A DNA stretch of 64,000 bases from Phycisphaerae bacterium (lineage in GTDB: Bacteria; Planctomycetota; Phycisphaerae; Phycisphaerales; UBA1924). Location of the stretch: positions 558,001 to 622,000 of the forward strand of contig JAUILU010000001.1 in assembly GCA_030432905.1 (NCBI GenBank), read 5' to 3'. Positions within the stretch are counted from its first letter, which is position 1. Each line of letters starts with the position of its first letter. This document shows positions 27,558 to 36,700 of this stretch, piece after piece. Both the position numbers and the translations under genes were made by a program. The notes below the pieces were generated by a model that saw only the letters and a list, made by a program, of their open reading frames with translations, was not told the origin of the DNA and did no database searches.

Positions 27558-30500
27558 CTACTGGCTGACCGGTTCAAGTGTTCGTATCCTCGCGTTCCGG
27601 AATCGAACTTCCAACGGCTCTTGGAGCCCGCCCACGTCATGAACTTGGAAGCCGATATGCCCTTCGGCATCGGCGGCATCTAGTATCTCCGCAGCCGGCA
27701 CACCGTTCAGCCAGGTGCGGATCACCGCCCCTTTGGCGACGACGCGGATCTCGTTCCACTCACTAGGCCGAAACGCGTATCGCGCATTCGGCGACGCATG
27801 CTGCGGATGCAACCAGCCCCGACGAGCCTCGTCATAGACGCCAGCCGTGAAGCGTCGATCACTCGGATCAAACTCGATCTGATACCCACGCAGGTTGCCC
27901 GAACGGTTGTCAGCACCGCTGATGACCTGACTGCGGATCTGCACGCCGCTGTTTAACCGTGAATTCGATTTGGCCTCGTAGATCAGCTCGAAATCCGAAA
28001 ACGTGCGTGTGGTGGTATAGAAAGTGTTCGGTGAATCAGGCACCGATGTACCGACCAGTTCGTCGTCGGTCATCTCGTAGCTTGCCTGCCCGCCGCGGAT
28101 CATCCAGTCGCTCTCACCATTCTCCGCGAACATCGCGAGCCATTCGCCGGATTCGTAGTGCTTCTCCTCAAGCGGCGCGATCCACACGTTTCTATACCGC
28201 ACCGGCCCCTTGGCCATGGACACATGGTCCTGCAGACGCAGCGGGCCAATCTGAAAGTCCACGCCTTCCGCTGGCCTCTCTGCGTTGTTGGCGCCGCTGC
28301 CCGTGCCATGAGGCAGTTCGACATCGTCGTGGATCAGCGTGCCGTTCCAGTACACAGTGACCCTGGCGGGCTCGGTCTTGACGCCGTTCTCGAAGCGAGG
28401 CGCACGGAACCAGATGTCGTACGCCTGCCACGTATCGGGACCGGTCGAGGCGTTCACGTCGGCGGGTTTGATGCCGTAGATCGCACCGGCCTCGTTGTCG
28501 GCAAGAGGATCATCGCCGGCTTTGGTGCCCAGCACCTGGATCTCGTAGCGATCGTGCATATACACACCCGAGTTACCGGCCATCTGTCCCATGCCACCGC
28601 TCGGACTCAACCACTCGATGTGCAGCCTCGCGTCACCAAATTCCGTGGCCGACACCAGATCGCCGGAGCCGCTGCCCACAGACATCCCATCCGCAGCGGC
28701 GATCAGGTCGTCCTGTGTCAGCGTTTGCGAGGGGAACGGCTCGCCCTCGTACCGCATCGTTGCCGAGTGACCAACACCGATGAGGGTCACCGCATCTCCC
28801 CGAGGTAGCACACCGACACCCAACGCCTCCGGTTTCACCTCGAAATCGCCGAGCGAAGAAGGCTCATGCCCAGCTATCGTGGGGATCGCGTTGAGCGTAT
28901 ACCACGCCTCGGTCGACCAGATCTCCTCGCCGTCAAGACTCGTCGGATCAGTATGAATGTGATAGCACCGCCCCGGCACAAGCTCTGCAACCTCGATCTC
29001 AACGACCAACCCATCGGCACGAGCAACGGCACGCGAAACGGCGTGTTCTCGTTCATCAACCTTCGGCCCGCCGTACTCAACCGTCGGGGCGTAGGTCCAC
29101 GATGAGACAGCGAAGCTATCGGCCTTCTCGAGCCACGCTGTGTCGATCGGCTTGGTGAACTCGATACGGAAACCATCCGGTGTCGCGCGCACGCTGCGCA
29201 TCTCAAAGGCAACATCACCGTTCGGCGTCAGACGCTGCAGCCCGTGCTGCGTCCCTCGCCAATTCCAGTTGCCGCCTGCGCCTATCCCGCCAACATAGAG
29301 CGAGCCGTCCGGGCCCCACGCCATGCGATTGACACCGGACTCGAGCCCCTGAGTGAATCGAAACAACGCCCCCTGAAGCTGCCCGTTGACCCGCTCGAGT
29401 TCGATCCGGCGAACGCCGCCCGCGGTGAGTTCACCCACGAGCAACTGGCCGTCGTACAACCCTCCCTCAAGTAGCAACGGCTGGGTCGGTGAGTTGCTGA
29501 CCTCGTTCTGCGGCATCAGCACAGTGGCAGGCGTGCGGGGATAGTTGCCAAGCGCGCTAGGAGCGCCACCGCTAGGGAACCGCTCGGCGAGTTTGGGCAC
29601 AAAGTTAGTCCAGTTGTAGTGACCGTAAAAGCGCCACGGGACCAGCTCCACAAGCTGGTTCGTGGGCATCCAGGTGCCCTGATTGTCGAGATAGACCATC
29701 GACCCGTCGCCAGTCCACCCAAGGCCGTTAGGTGTCCGCAGCCCACCGACCAAAGCCCTCGTATCACCCGATTCGATATCGATCTCGATTAGGCATCCCC
29801 GCAACGGCCCGTTCGGCCCGGCGTTGTGCAGCATGCCTTCCCAATCCGGCGGCGCCATCGCGGTCGAGAGTGCCGTGTACAGCTTCCCGTCGCGATGCAG
29901 CAAGCCCATCGAGAACTGGTGATAGTTCCAGCCCTCCCAGCCCTCGCCGACGATCTCGTGAGTTTCGTAGAAACCATCCCCGTCGTTGTCCAGAAGACGC
30001 TCAACAGCCCGCCGATTCGCGACATACAACACGCCGTCGACCACGCAGAGCCCAAGCGGCTCATACAGCCCGCTCGCGATCCGGGTAATCGTTACATCGT
30101 TCGGGTCAGCCGCATCGAGATTCCCGATCGCAAACAGTGAGTCTGGCTCTTTGCTCTCGATGTCCGGCAGCGCAACATCGTCGCGTTGGAGAGGATCAAA
30201 GGTGCCGATCACGAGTCGGCCATCGGGAAGAAACGTCATCGCACCGACCTTTGGCTCGTACCCATCTGGACGCACCGTTGTGAGCGTCCAGCCGGGATGA
30301 ACACCGATGAGCGGAGCCATATCGCCAGGCCGACGTTCCCCCTCGATCCGCTTGATGCCCGGAGATGTCACGCGCGTAATGTCCTGCTCGGTCAGCAGAT
30401 TCACTTCGTCCAGAACCGTAAAAGCATCAGCTCCGGGCGGCCGCCACTCCAGCCGAAGCTCTCGCCCCCCGCCGCTATCGAAGTGTTCAATCCTCAGCCG

Positions 30501-30890
30501 GTGCGCCCCGGCGGCAAGCTCAACGCCCTCAACCTCGACCGACGTCGCCGCGTGCCGACCGTCGTGATCGAGCACAACTTCGTCACCGAGGTACAACCGG
30601 GAGCCGTCATCGCTGGTCAACCGAAACGCGTAGGCCCCTTCTCTCTCGACGAGCAACTCGCCGAGTACATGGGTCACGAATGGTGCGTTAAGACCTCCAA
30701 AGTCGTCGTGCGCAAAGTCGATGCGGAGACGGAGTGAATCATGATTCGGTGTCTGCTCGCCGGCGACCGTCGGAATGACCTCCGGCCCCTGACTCACCTG
30801 ATATACCCGAAGCGTCACGCCGGGGTCTGTCTGGGCAACAACAGAACACGTTACGAGCGACAGCATCACAGTGAACAGTGCGTTGTGCAT
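27558..30890 (-). CDS. exported PA14 / beta-propeller / double DUF1080 protein
   Basis: 1110 residues. The signal peptide ends at SVVAQ (20). Residues ~25-170 form a PA14 domain (YAFRLTSDDGSRLYLGDEVVLDHDG, AGAHRLRIEHFDSGGG). Residues ~195-570 form a six-bladed glucose/sorbosone-dehydrogenase-like propeller as in planctomycete DUF7133 proteins (GAMTFLPDGRLVIGTFD, PNGLGWTGDGSMVYLDNQG). Two DUF1080 (3-keto-disaccharide hydrolase-type, concanavalin-like) domains follow at ~690-905 (GNSGVYMHDRYEIQVLG) and ~910-1105 (LNSGVQIRSQV, GYQIEFDP). Such fusions are abundant in planctomycetes and linked to polysaccharide degradation. No cytochrome haem motif is fused. It is a lone minus-strand gene, and substrate specificity is unknown. 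Confidence 0.85.
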   Translation of the reverse strand: MHNALFTVMLSLVTCSVVAQTDPGVTLRVYQVSQGPEVIPTVAGEQTPNHDSLRLRIDFAHDDFGGLNAPFVTHVLGELLVEREGAYAFRLTSDDGSRLYLGDEVVLDHDGRHAATSVEVEGVELAAGAHRLRIEHFDSGGGRELRLEWRPPGADAFTVLDEVNLLTEQDITRVTSPGIKRIEGERRPGDMAPLIGVHPGWTLTTVRPDGYEPKVGAMTFLPDGRLVIGTFDPLQRDDVALPDIESKEPDSLFAIGNLDAADPNDVTITRIASGLYEPLGLCVVDGVLYVANRRAVERLLDNDGDGFYETHEIVGEGWEGWNYHQFSMGLLHRDGKLYTALSTAMAPPDWEGMLHNAGPNGPLRGCLIEIDIESGDTRALVGGLRTPNGLGWTGDGSMVYLDNQGTWMPTNQLVELVPWRFYGHYNWTNFVPKLAERFPSGGAPSALGNYPRTPATVLMPQNEVSNSPTQPLLLEGGLYDGQLLVGELTAGGVRRIELERVNGQLQGALFRFTQGLESGVNRMAWGPDGSLYVGGIGAGGNWNWRGTQHGLQRLTPNGDVAFEMRSVRATPDGFRIEFTKPIDTAWLEKADSFAVSSWTYAPTVEYGGPKVDEREHAVSRAVARADGLVVEIEVAELVPGRCYHIHTDPTSLDGEEIWSTEAWYTLNAIPTIAGHEPSSLGDFEVKPEALGVGVLPRGDAVTLIGVGHSATMRYEGEPFPSQTLTQDDLIAAADGMSVGSGSGDLVSATEFGDARLHIEWLSPSGGMGQMAGNSGVYMHDRYEIQVLGTKAGDDPLADNEAGAIYGIKPADVNASTGPDTWQAYDIWFRAPRFENGVKTEPARVTVYWNGTLIHDDVELPHGTGSGANNAERPAEGVDFQIGPLRLQDHVSMAKGPVRYRNVWIAPLEEKHYESGEWLAMFAENGESDWMIRGGQASYEMTDDELVGTSVPDSPNTFYTTTRTFSDFELIYEAKSNSRLNSGVQIRSQVISGADNRSGNLRGYQIEFDPSDRRFTAGVYDEARRGWLHPQHASPNARYAFRPSEWNEIRVVAKGAVIRTWLNGVPAAEILDAADAEGHIGFQVHDVGGLQEPLEVRFRNARIRTLEPVSQ

Positions 30891-31244
30891 AGTGCTCGGA
30901 GCCTACTGCCTAGGAACCTCCGCCGCCAATCACCAGCGGCATGTCGCTGCTCCGACTTAGTTCGCTGCATATTGAGCAATGTGATCACGAAGCTATGGGC
31001 TGCCCACCTAAGCCTGGCGATGCACCGACTACTTCGGATTGGAAATAGCATGTCTGGGGTACGACTGAAGCTATGGTCTCAAGCCTACGAGTAACTCGGC
31101 GACGTGACAGCCACTCTCTAGACAACGAGTGCGACCACCCGACTGACTGGAGCCGTTGGTAATCGATAAAGAAAGTTGGAAATTGAAACTCCCGCTGTCA
31201 TTCTAGGTGAGTGTGCTAAAGCCACCTTCAGCGGTACTTAGAGA
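30891..31244. other. intergenic region before the island, no gene seen
   Basis: 354 nt between the start of the DUF1080 gene and the left end of the island. No reading frame with coding character, no RNA gene and no strong hairpin was found. It should hold the promoter of the minus-strand DUF1080 gene, but I see no box I can defend. Confidence 0.5.
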
Positions 31245-31288
31245 AATCGGGGTGAGAGGATTTGAACCTCCGACCTTCTCGTCCCGAA
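31245..31288 (-). repeat. attL: duplicated 3' fragment of tRNA-Pro
   Basis: 44 nt identical to 55326-55369. The match breaks at 31289 (A against C) within the anticodon stem and at 31244 (A against G) just past the 3' end. It cannot form a functional tRNA. Confidence 0.93.
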
Positions 31289-31748
31289 AAACTTAGAAAA
31301 CGCCATTCTGAGGCTACCAGACGGGTTTTAGCTGGCAGAACTGGACAGAAACAGACAGCGAAGCAGGTATGTGTACCTGCTTCGAACGATGACGAGAATC
31401 TGTCCGAGTGTCTGTAGCAGTGCAGACGCCCATGGCTCTGCGCGACCGTCGCTTCGCTCTCGAACTACCTGGGGTTGGCCGTGAATCAGGCACTGGTCCT
31501 CAAGCCAGGGCAGGGCCATTGAAGCGATGCGTTCTTGGCGACGTTGCGTGGATCACGGGAGGAAATCAATGGGGCTTTGACGAAGAGCATGTAGCAGAGG
31601 CGGTCTCCCAGCGGCGTTGGCCGCGCCCCACTACGCCGCCATCTGAATCGCCCCTGTCCGTCAGCGAAGCCGCTGATGGCAGGTTTCACCGAACGGGCCT
31701 TGGCAGGGTGCGTTCGGCAATCATGGAGAGCCGTAGTGGGATGTAGAC
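31289..31748. other. island left-end non-coding region with strong inverted repeats
   Basis: 460 nt with no convincing gene. At 31359-31384 the arms CGAAGCAGGTA and TACCTGCTTCG (11 bp, perfect) flank a TGTG loop. Around it GGACAGA (left) and TCTGTCC (right) repeat the symmetry. Position beside attL suggests integrase arm sites, a replication-origin element or an operator for the primase gene. Which of these applies cannot be decided from the sequence. Confidence 0.5.
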
Positions 31749-33530
31749 ATGACCGACAACTGGTATGCCCTTAAGCAATCCGTCTCGACCGAGTTGGATG
31801 ATCTGACTTGGATGCGACAGGAAGAGATGCGCCTGCGCTATCGAGCCGAGGATCGTGACGCAGACAATGATCGCAAAGCGAGAGCAGCTTGGACACGAGA
31901 AGTCGGGAAGCGAGCCAAGGCGAAGCTTACTGAGGAATGGGGCGAGGATCTGCGTGCCCGATTCGTCGAAGCTGCGCTGAAGCATTGGTCGCGCCTCGAC
32001 TATGCGGTCGAGAAGCCGGGATACCGCAAGAACTCAAGAAAATCCCTCTCTCTGGGGCACAACAGCCCGCTGACAGCGGCAACCGTCATGCGTCATCTGG
32101 CAAGGATGCCGTACCGGACGCTCTTCTATTCGAGCGCCATGGTCAGGCATGGCGAGGGCGTCGCTGTCCATCTTGCCATCGACATCGATAATCGGAACCA
32201 CCTGCCGAATGAGCAATCGTCGGAAGCTGCTGATTGTGCGCGAAATATTGCAACGCTACTGGACGAGGCTGGCATTGCATACTTTTTGCAGCCCAGCACG
32301 AACGATTGCGGGTATCATCTGCATCTGGTCTTGCTCGTTCCCGATCGCAGCAAGGATCGGATCTGTGCAATCCTTGCTAATCTGCGCAGCGCTATCGGAA
32401 TCAGGTTTGCTGACTCGGGCTGCGGGGAGGTCTGTCTGAAGGGCTTGCCGTGCAGGATCAGGCAAGGGGTAGAGGACATCAAGTACGGGACGCTCATGCG
32501 CGCGCCCATGCCCACCTGCCAGGATGATGCTGAGTTACTTTTGCAGATGTTGCAGAGCCCGATTCCCATCAGGGTTCTGAATCGAGCGCTCGGGCTGGAT
32601 CCGGTTCCGAATCAGGAAAAGGCGCAGGACAACTCGCAACAAACAACGGACCGCAATACAACGGGTTATGTACAAGGGGGACAAACTGCTTTGTCTCCGC
32701 CAGAACCCGCATTTGCTTCCCCCGCTACCACCTCTCTCACTTGGGAATCATTGCAGCAGCAGGCAGACCCGAATGAACGAATGATCTTGGCTGCTCTTCT
32801 CTACAAGCGAGAAGACAGCGCTTTGCCGACTCCCGAGGTGTTGGTCCAGCAGTACGAGACTCACGGTCTGCATACCCCTGCCAACGATTCCGCCACGACG
32901 CCTCAGCAGCGAATGCGGAATGCGGAACGGGCTCTTGACTATCTGAGCAGACAGACCAGTCCGTCGATCCTACCGAGCGCCCAGACCTACGCCAAGAAGT
33001 GGACCAGCGTATTCAAGGAGCTTGACCTACCCGCTTCGGCTCTTGCCTACGCCAAGGGTCGCAGGATCCGTCCTGAACATCTTGGGCTTGTCATGGGCAT
33101 CATCGATCGTCGGATCGATCAGGGGCTTACGGGCGTCCCCAAGACGCTTCTGATCGAGGGGAGCCGATACCTTGCAGACCGAGGCGAATGGCCCGTTCGG
33201 CTGGACAACAAGATCATCGCCCATTGTCGCCGAGTTCTGTTCGACCTTGGCCTGCTCAGAGTTGCTGTTGGTCCTGACTACGGGCGCGCTACGCACTACA
33301 TGAAGGGAGCGAGCTACTCAATGCATGCACGATCGGCAGGAGGGAAAACGCCTGCAAGCTCGACTCCTCGCGATGCGTTGAAGACGGACTCGGGACGATC
33401 CAGTTCAAAGTCGGTTGAGCCAGACAGGCGGTCTCTGACCAAGACGCAGAAACGACACGCCATCGAGGACCGAGTATTCAAGTCGCTAATCGAGATGGAG
33501 TCACCGGCGGCAGATGAGTCGGCAGCCTGA
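31749..33530 (+). CDS. archaeo-eukaryotic-type primase (AEP) of the mobile element
   Basis: 593 residues. Residues ~105-260 resemble an AEP/PrimPol catalytic domain. VHLAIDIDNRN supplies the D-x-D metal pair (D145, D147), and NDCGYHLHLVLLVP (about 185-198) matches the second G-x-H-x strand of the fold. Arginine-rich CLKGLPCRIRQG follows. The C-terminal half (~330-590) is helical, probably a helical/winged primase C-terminal domain, and ends with a basic Ser-rich tail. No helicase motif is fused, but helicases are encoded downstream. Such primases are typical replication proteins of integrative elements and plasmids. An alternative is a conflict-system primase. The sequence is divergent, so confidence in the fold is moderate. 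Confidence 0.6.
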   Translation: MTDNWYALKQSVSTELDDLTWMRQEEMRLRYRAEDRDADNDRKARAAWTREVGKRAKAKLTEEWGEDLRARFVEAALKHWSRLDYAVEKPGYRKNSRKSLSLGHNSPLTAATVMRHLARMPYRTLFYSSAMVRHGEGVAVHLAIDIDNRNHLPNEQSSEAADCARNIATLLDEAGIAYFLQPSTNDCGYHLHLVLLVPDRSKDRICAILANLRSAIGIRFADSGCGEVCLKGLPCRIRQGVEDIKYGTLMRAPMPTCQDDAELLLQMLQSPIPIRVLNRALGLDPVPNQEKAQDNSQQTTDRNTTGYVQGGQTALSPPEPAFASPATTSLTWESLQQQADPNERMILAALLYKREDSALPTPEVLVQQYETHGLHTPANDSATTPQQRMRNAERALDYLSRQTSPSILPSAQTYAKKWTSVFKELDLPASALAYAKGRRIRPEHLGLVMGIIDRRIDQGLTGVPKTLLIEGSRYLADRGEWPVRLDNKIIAHCRRVLFDLGLLRVAVGPDYGRATHYMKGASYSMHARSAGGKTPASSTPRDALKTDSGRSSSKSVEPDRRSLTKTQKRHAIEDRVFKSLIEMESPAADESAA

Positions 33531-33650
33531 CAGGCTCCTGACTCAGGGTCTTGATCGGCCAGCAATCGGGACGACAGGCGACGTAAGCAGTACAATGTTC
33601 GGGTACTGGGGCTCGCCGAGCCCCCCTATGTCGTGGTCCCGGGGCGTCCG

Positions 33651-33770
33651 ATGGCAAAGAAGCGGCCCAAGAAGACGGAGTCCAAGTCCAACGGGGCCAG
33701 CCTCGGCTTCGAGGAGAGGCTCTGGCTGTCCGCCGACAAACTCCACGAGGTTGGTATTCGCCATGACTGA
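33651..33770 (+). pseudogene. hsdM: 5' fossil of a type I methyltransferase gene (hsdM), 39 codons
   Basis: The frame ATG GCA AAG AAG ... TGA gives a 39-residue peptide with NGASLGFEERLWLSADKL, the well-known N-terminal signature of HsdM (SNGAxLGFExxLWxxADKLR). The reading frame stops eight codons later. The catalytic domain (NPPF motif, SAM site) is absent. Its stop overlaps the start of the giant helicase gene (ATGACTGA). The relic and its upstream region now serve as leader for the helicase gene. The matching hsdR tail is at 39664. Confidence 0.8.
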
Positions 33771-36700
33771 ACACGAGCCGCAATCACAAAGCTCATCCGT
33801 AGTCATCGATGTCGAAGCTGCCCTCAAGACCACATTCGCCGCTGCCCAGAATTCCGTCCCTGTCATTCGTCGCATTTCGATTCGCAACGAGACAGATCGT
33901 CCGATTAGCAACCTGCGGTTAGTACTGAAGCCGCAACCAGCATTTTGCAGGCCCAAAGAGTGGATGATTGATCGAGTACCTCCCGGCGAGAGCGTCGAAG
34001 TTGGCGATCGGCGGATCACGCTCGACTTCTCTGTACTCGACAAACTCAATGAAGCCGAACACGGCCAGTTGGTATTCAAGCTTCTCAGCGATGAGGACGT
34101 ACTGGATGAACAAACCATCCCGATCGAGTTACTCGCGAGAGACGAATGGGGTGGCTCCGGTGAAATGGCGCAGATTCTGGCCGCTTTCGTCTCGCCGAAT
34201 CATGCCGTTGTAGCTTCAATACTCAAGGATGCTTCTCGCCTGTTGGAGCGAAATGGTCACAAGGGATCGCTCGACGGCTATCACTCTCGCAATCCAGGAC
34301 GTGCGCACATGCTCGCAGCCGCGATCTGGTCTGCGATCAGCGGCATGGGTCTTTCCTATGCTCAGCCGCCACGGTCATTTGAGCAGCAGGGACAGAAAGT
34401 CCGTGATCCTGGCACTATCAAAGACACTGGCCTCGCAACGTGTCTCGACACGACCCTGCTCCTCGCCGCAGCGTTTGAAGCCGCTGGATTGAATCCCGTC
34501 GTCCTATTCACACAAGGACATGCGTTCGTTGGAGTCTGGCTCCTCGACAAGACCTTCCCACTGACGGTCGAGTCCGATGTGATGGAGGTACGAAAGGCCA
34601 TTGCCGCTCGGGAGTTGAGGGTTCTTGAAACCACACTACTGACACACCGTCCTACGGTTTCATTCGAGCAAGCCAGAGCCAACGGTGAAGCCCAACTCTC
34701 CGAGGATGCCGAGAAGCCTTTCCATATGGCAATCGATATTGCGCGAGCCCGCGCAGCCAGGATTCGGCCAATCTCGAACCGTGACGGAGACGCACCAGCC
34801 GCTTCTTCTGGCGAAGATACCGTTGCGCCTGCGGCCTTACCAAGCCTGCCTTCACTGGACGACTTGCCTGTCGAGTATGCCGAGGCAATGACCTCGACAC
34901 CGGACGATCGACTCGATCGTTGGCAGAAGAAGCTGCTGGATCTATCGCTCCGCAACCGCTTGTTAAACTTCTCGGCAACCCGCCAAACACTCAAACTCGT
35001 CTGCGCTGATGTCGCAGCCCTTGAAGATTCTCTTGCTGCTGGCGATAAGTTTCGAGTCATCTCGATCAAGGAGGAGAACCCGATCGGGAATCGTGATCCC
35101 CAGCTTTATCGCGAGCAAACCGGCAAGGATATCGAACTGGAGTTTGCAGCAACGGCCTTCGGCAAAGGGCAGGTCTGTGCCGCCGAGACCGGGAATGAGA
35201 CACAGTCTCGACTCACAACGCTGTTCAGAAAGGCGAAGAGTGACCTCGCTGAGGGCGGTGCGAATACGCTCTTCATGGCTGTTGGCTTCCTCCGGTGGAA
35301 GAAGTCCCCGACCGATGAACGGACGTACCGGGCTCCGTTACTACTCCTACCGATCAAGCTCAGCCGCCGATCGGCAAACTCGAACTACTACTTGTCACAC
35401 CACGAGGATGATGTGGTGTTCAATCAGACCCTACTGGAGTTCTTGGAGAGAGACTTTGGGCTCTCAATCCCTGCTCTGCGAGGAGAACTCCCCGAAGACC
35501 ATTCTGGCCTGGACATCAAGCAGATTTTCTCGATTGTGAAACAAGCGGTACGGGATGCGCCCGGGTTTGAAGTTGTTGAAGAAATCGCTCTATCGACGTT
35601 CTCATTCGCCAAATACTTGATGTGGAAGGATCTCGTCGATCGTACAGACAGCCTCAAGAACAACCGGCTCGTCAAACACCTACTTGACAATCCCACCGAG
35701 CCATTTCGAGACGGAACGGGGGATTTCCCGACTCCAGATACGATCGATCAGAGCGTAGATCCAGCAAGGTTGTACACACCGCTCCCCGCCGATAGCTCAC
35801 AGCTTGCTGCTATTGTCGCTGCCGAAGCTGGCAAGGACTTTGTCATCATCGGGCCACCCGGAACTGGCAAGAGCCAGACTATCGCGAACATGATCGCCCA
35901 TTGTCTGGCTCACGGCAGAACGGTCCTCTTCGTTGCGGAGAAGGCCGCCGCACTCGATGTTGTATACCGTCGACTTAAAGCCTATGGGCTGGCTGACGCT
36001 TGCCTTGAGTTGCACTCAAACAAGTCTGACCGCAAAAGCGTCATCGCCCAACTTGGCGCTGCATGGGATCGAGCGACTGATGCTGACGACTCAGAGTGGA
36101 TTCGTCTCACGGAGTCGTTGAATGTCCACCGAAGCGAGTTGAATCAGTATGTCTCTGAGTTACATGAACCGGGCAGTCATGGCCGGAGCGTATTCGACGG
36201 AATAGGGATCTTGAGCGGTAAACGCCCGAAGTTCTCGCTCTCGTTCGCCGGGTTGGAGTCACATGATTGCGCCAGCTTTAACTCGCTGATTGATCTGGTG
36301 GAACGGCTTGCGCTGACACACAACTCTATTAAATCATGCAACTCTCTTAACGTTGTCGAAAAAACGGAGTGGTCCTTTGCATGGCAGACGGACCTCTTGA
36401 AAGCCTCTGCTCAGTTCCGAGACGATACCACGGCATTGCTCGCTTCTTGTCAACGACTCGGATATCTGGTTGGTCTGCCGGACGACAACGAGATTCGGAA
36501 TCCTCAACTGTCCGCACTCACTCGACTGGCAAAGGCGATAAGCGATGCGGCAAAGCATGAGTTGCGATTCATTGCGAGCGGGGATCTGTCTGCAATTGAC
36601 AATTCCATGACTGTGCTTAAGCAAGCAACATCTGACTTCACGACGGCCCAGAAATTGCTATCGGCAAGGTATGAGGATGCGCAGATCCGACGAATGCCGC

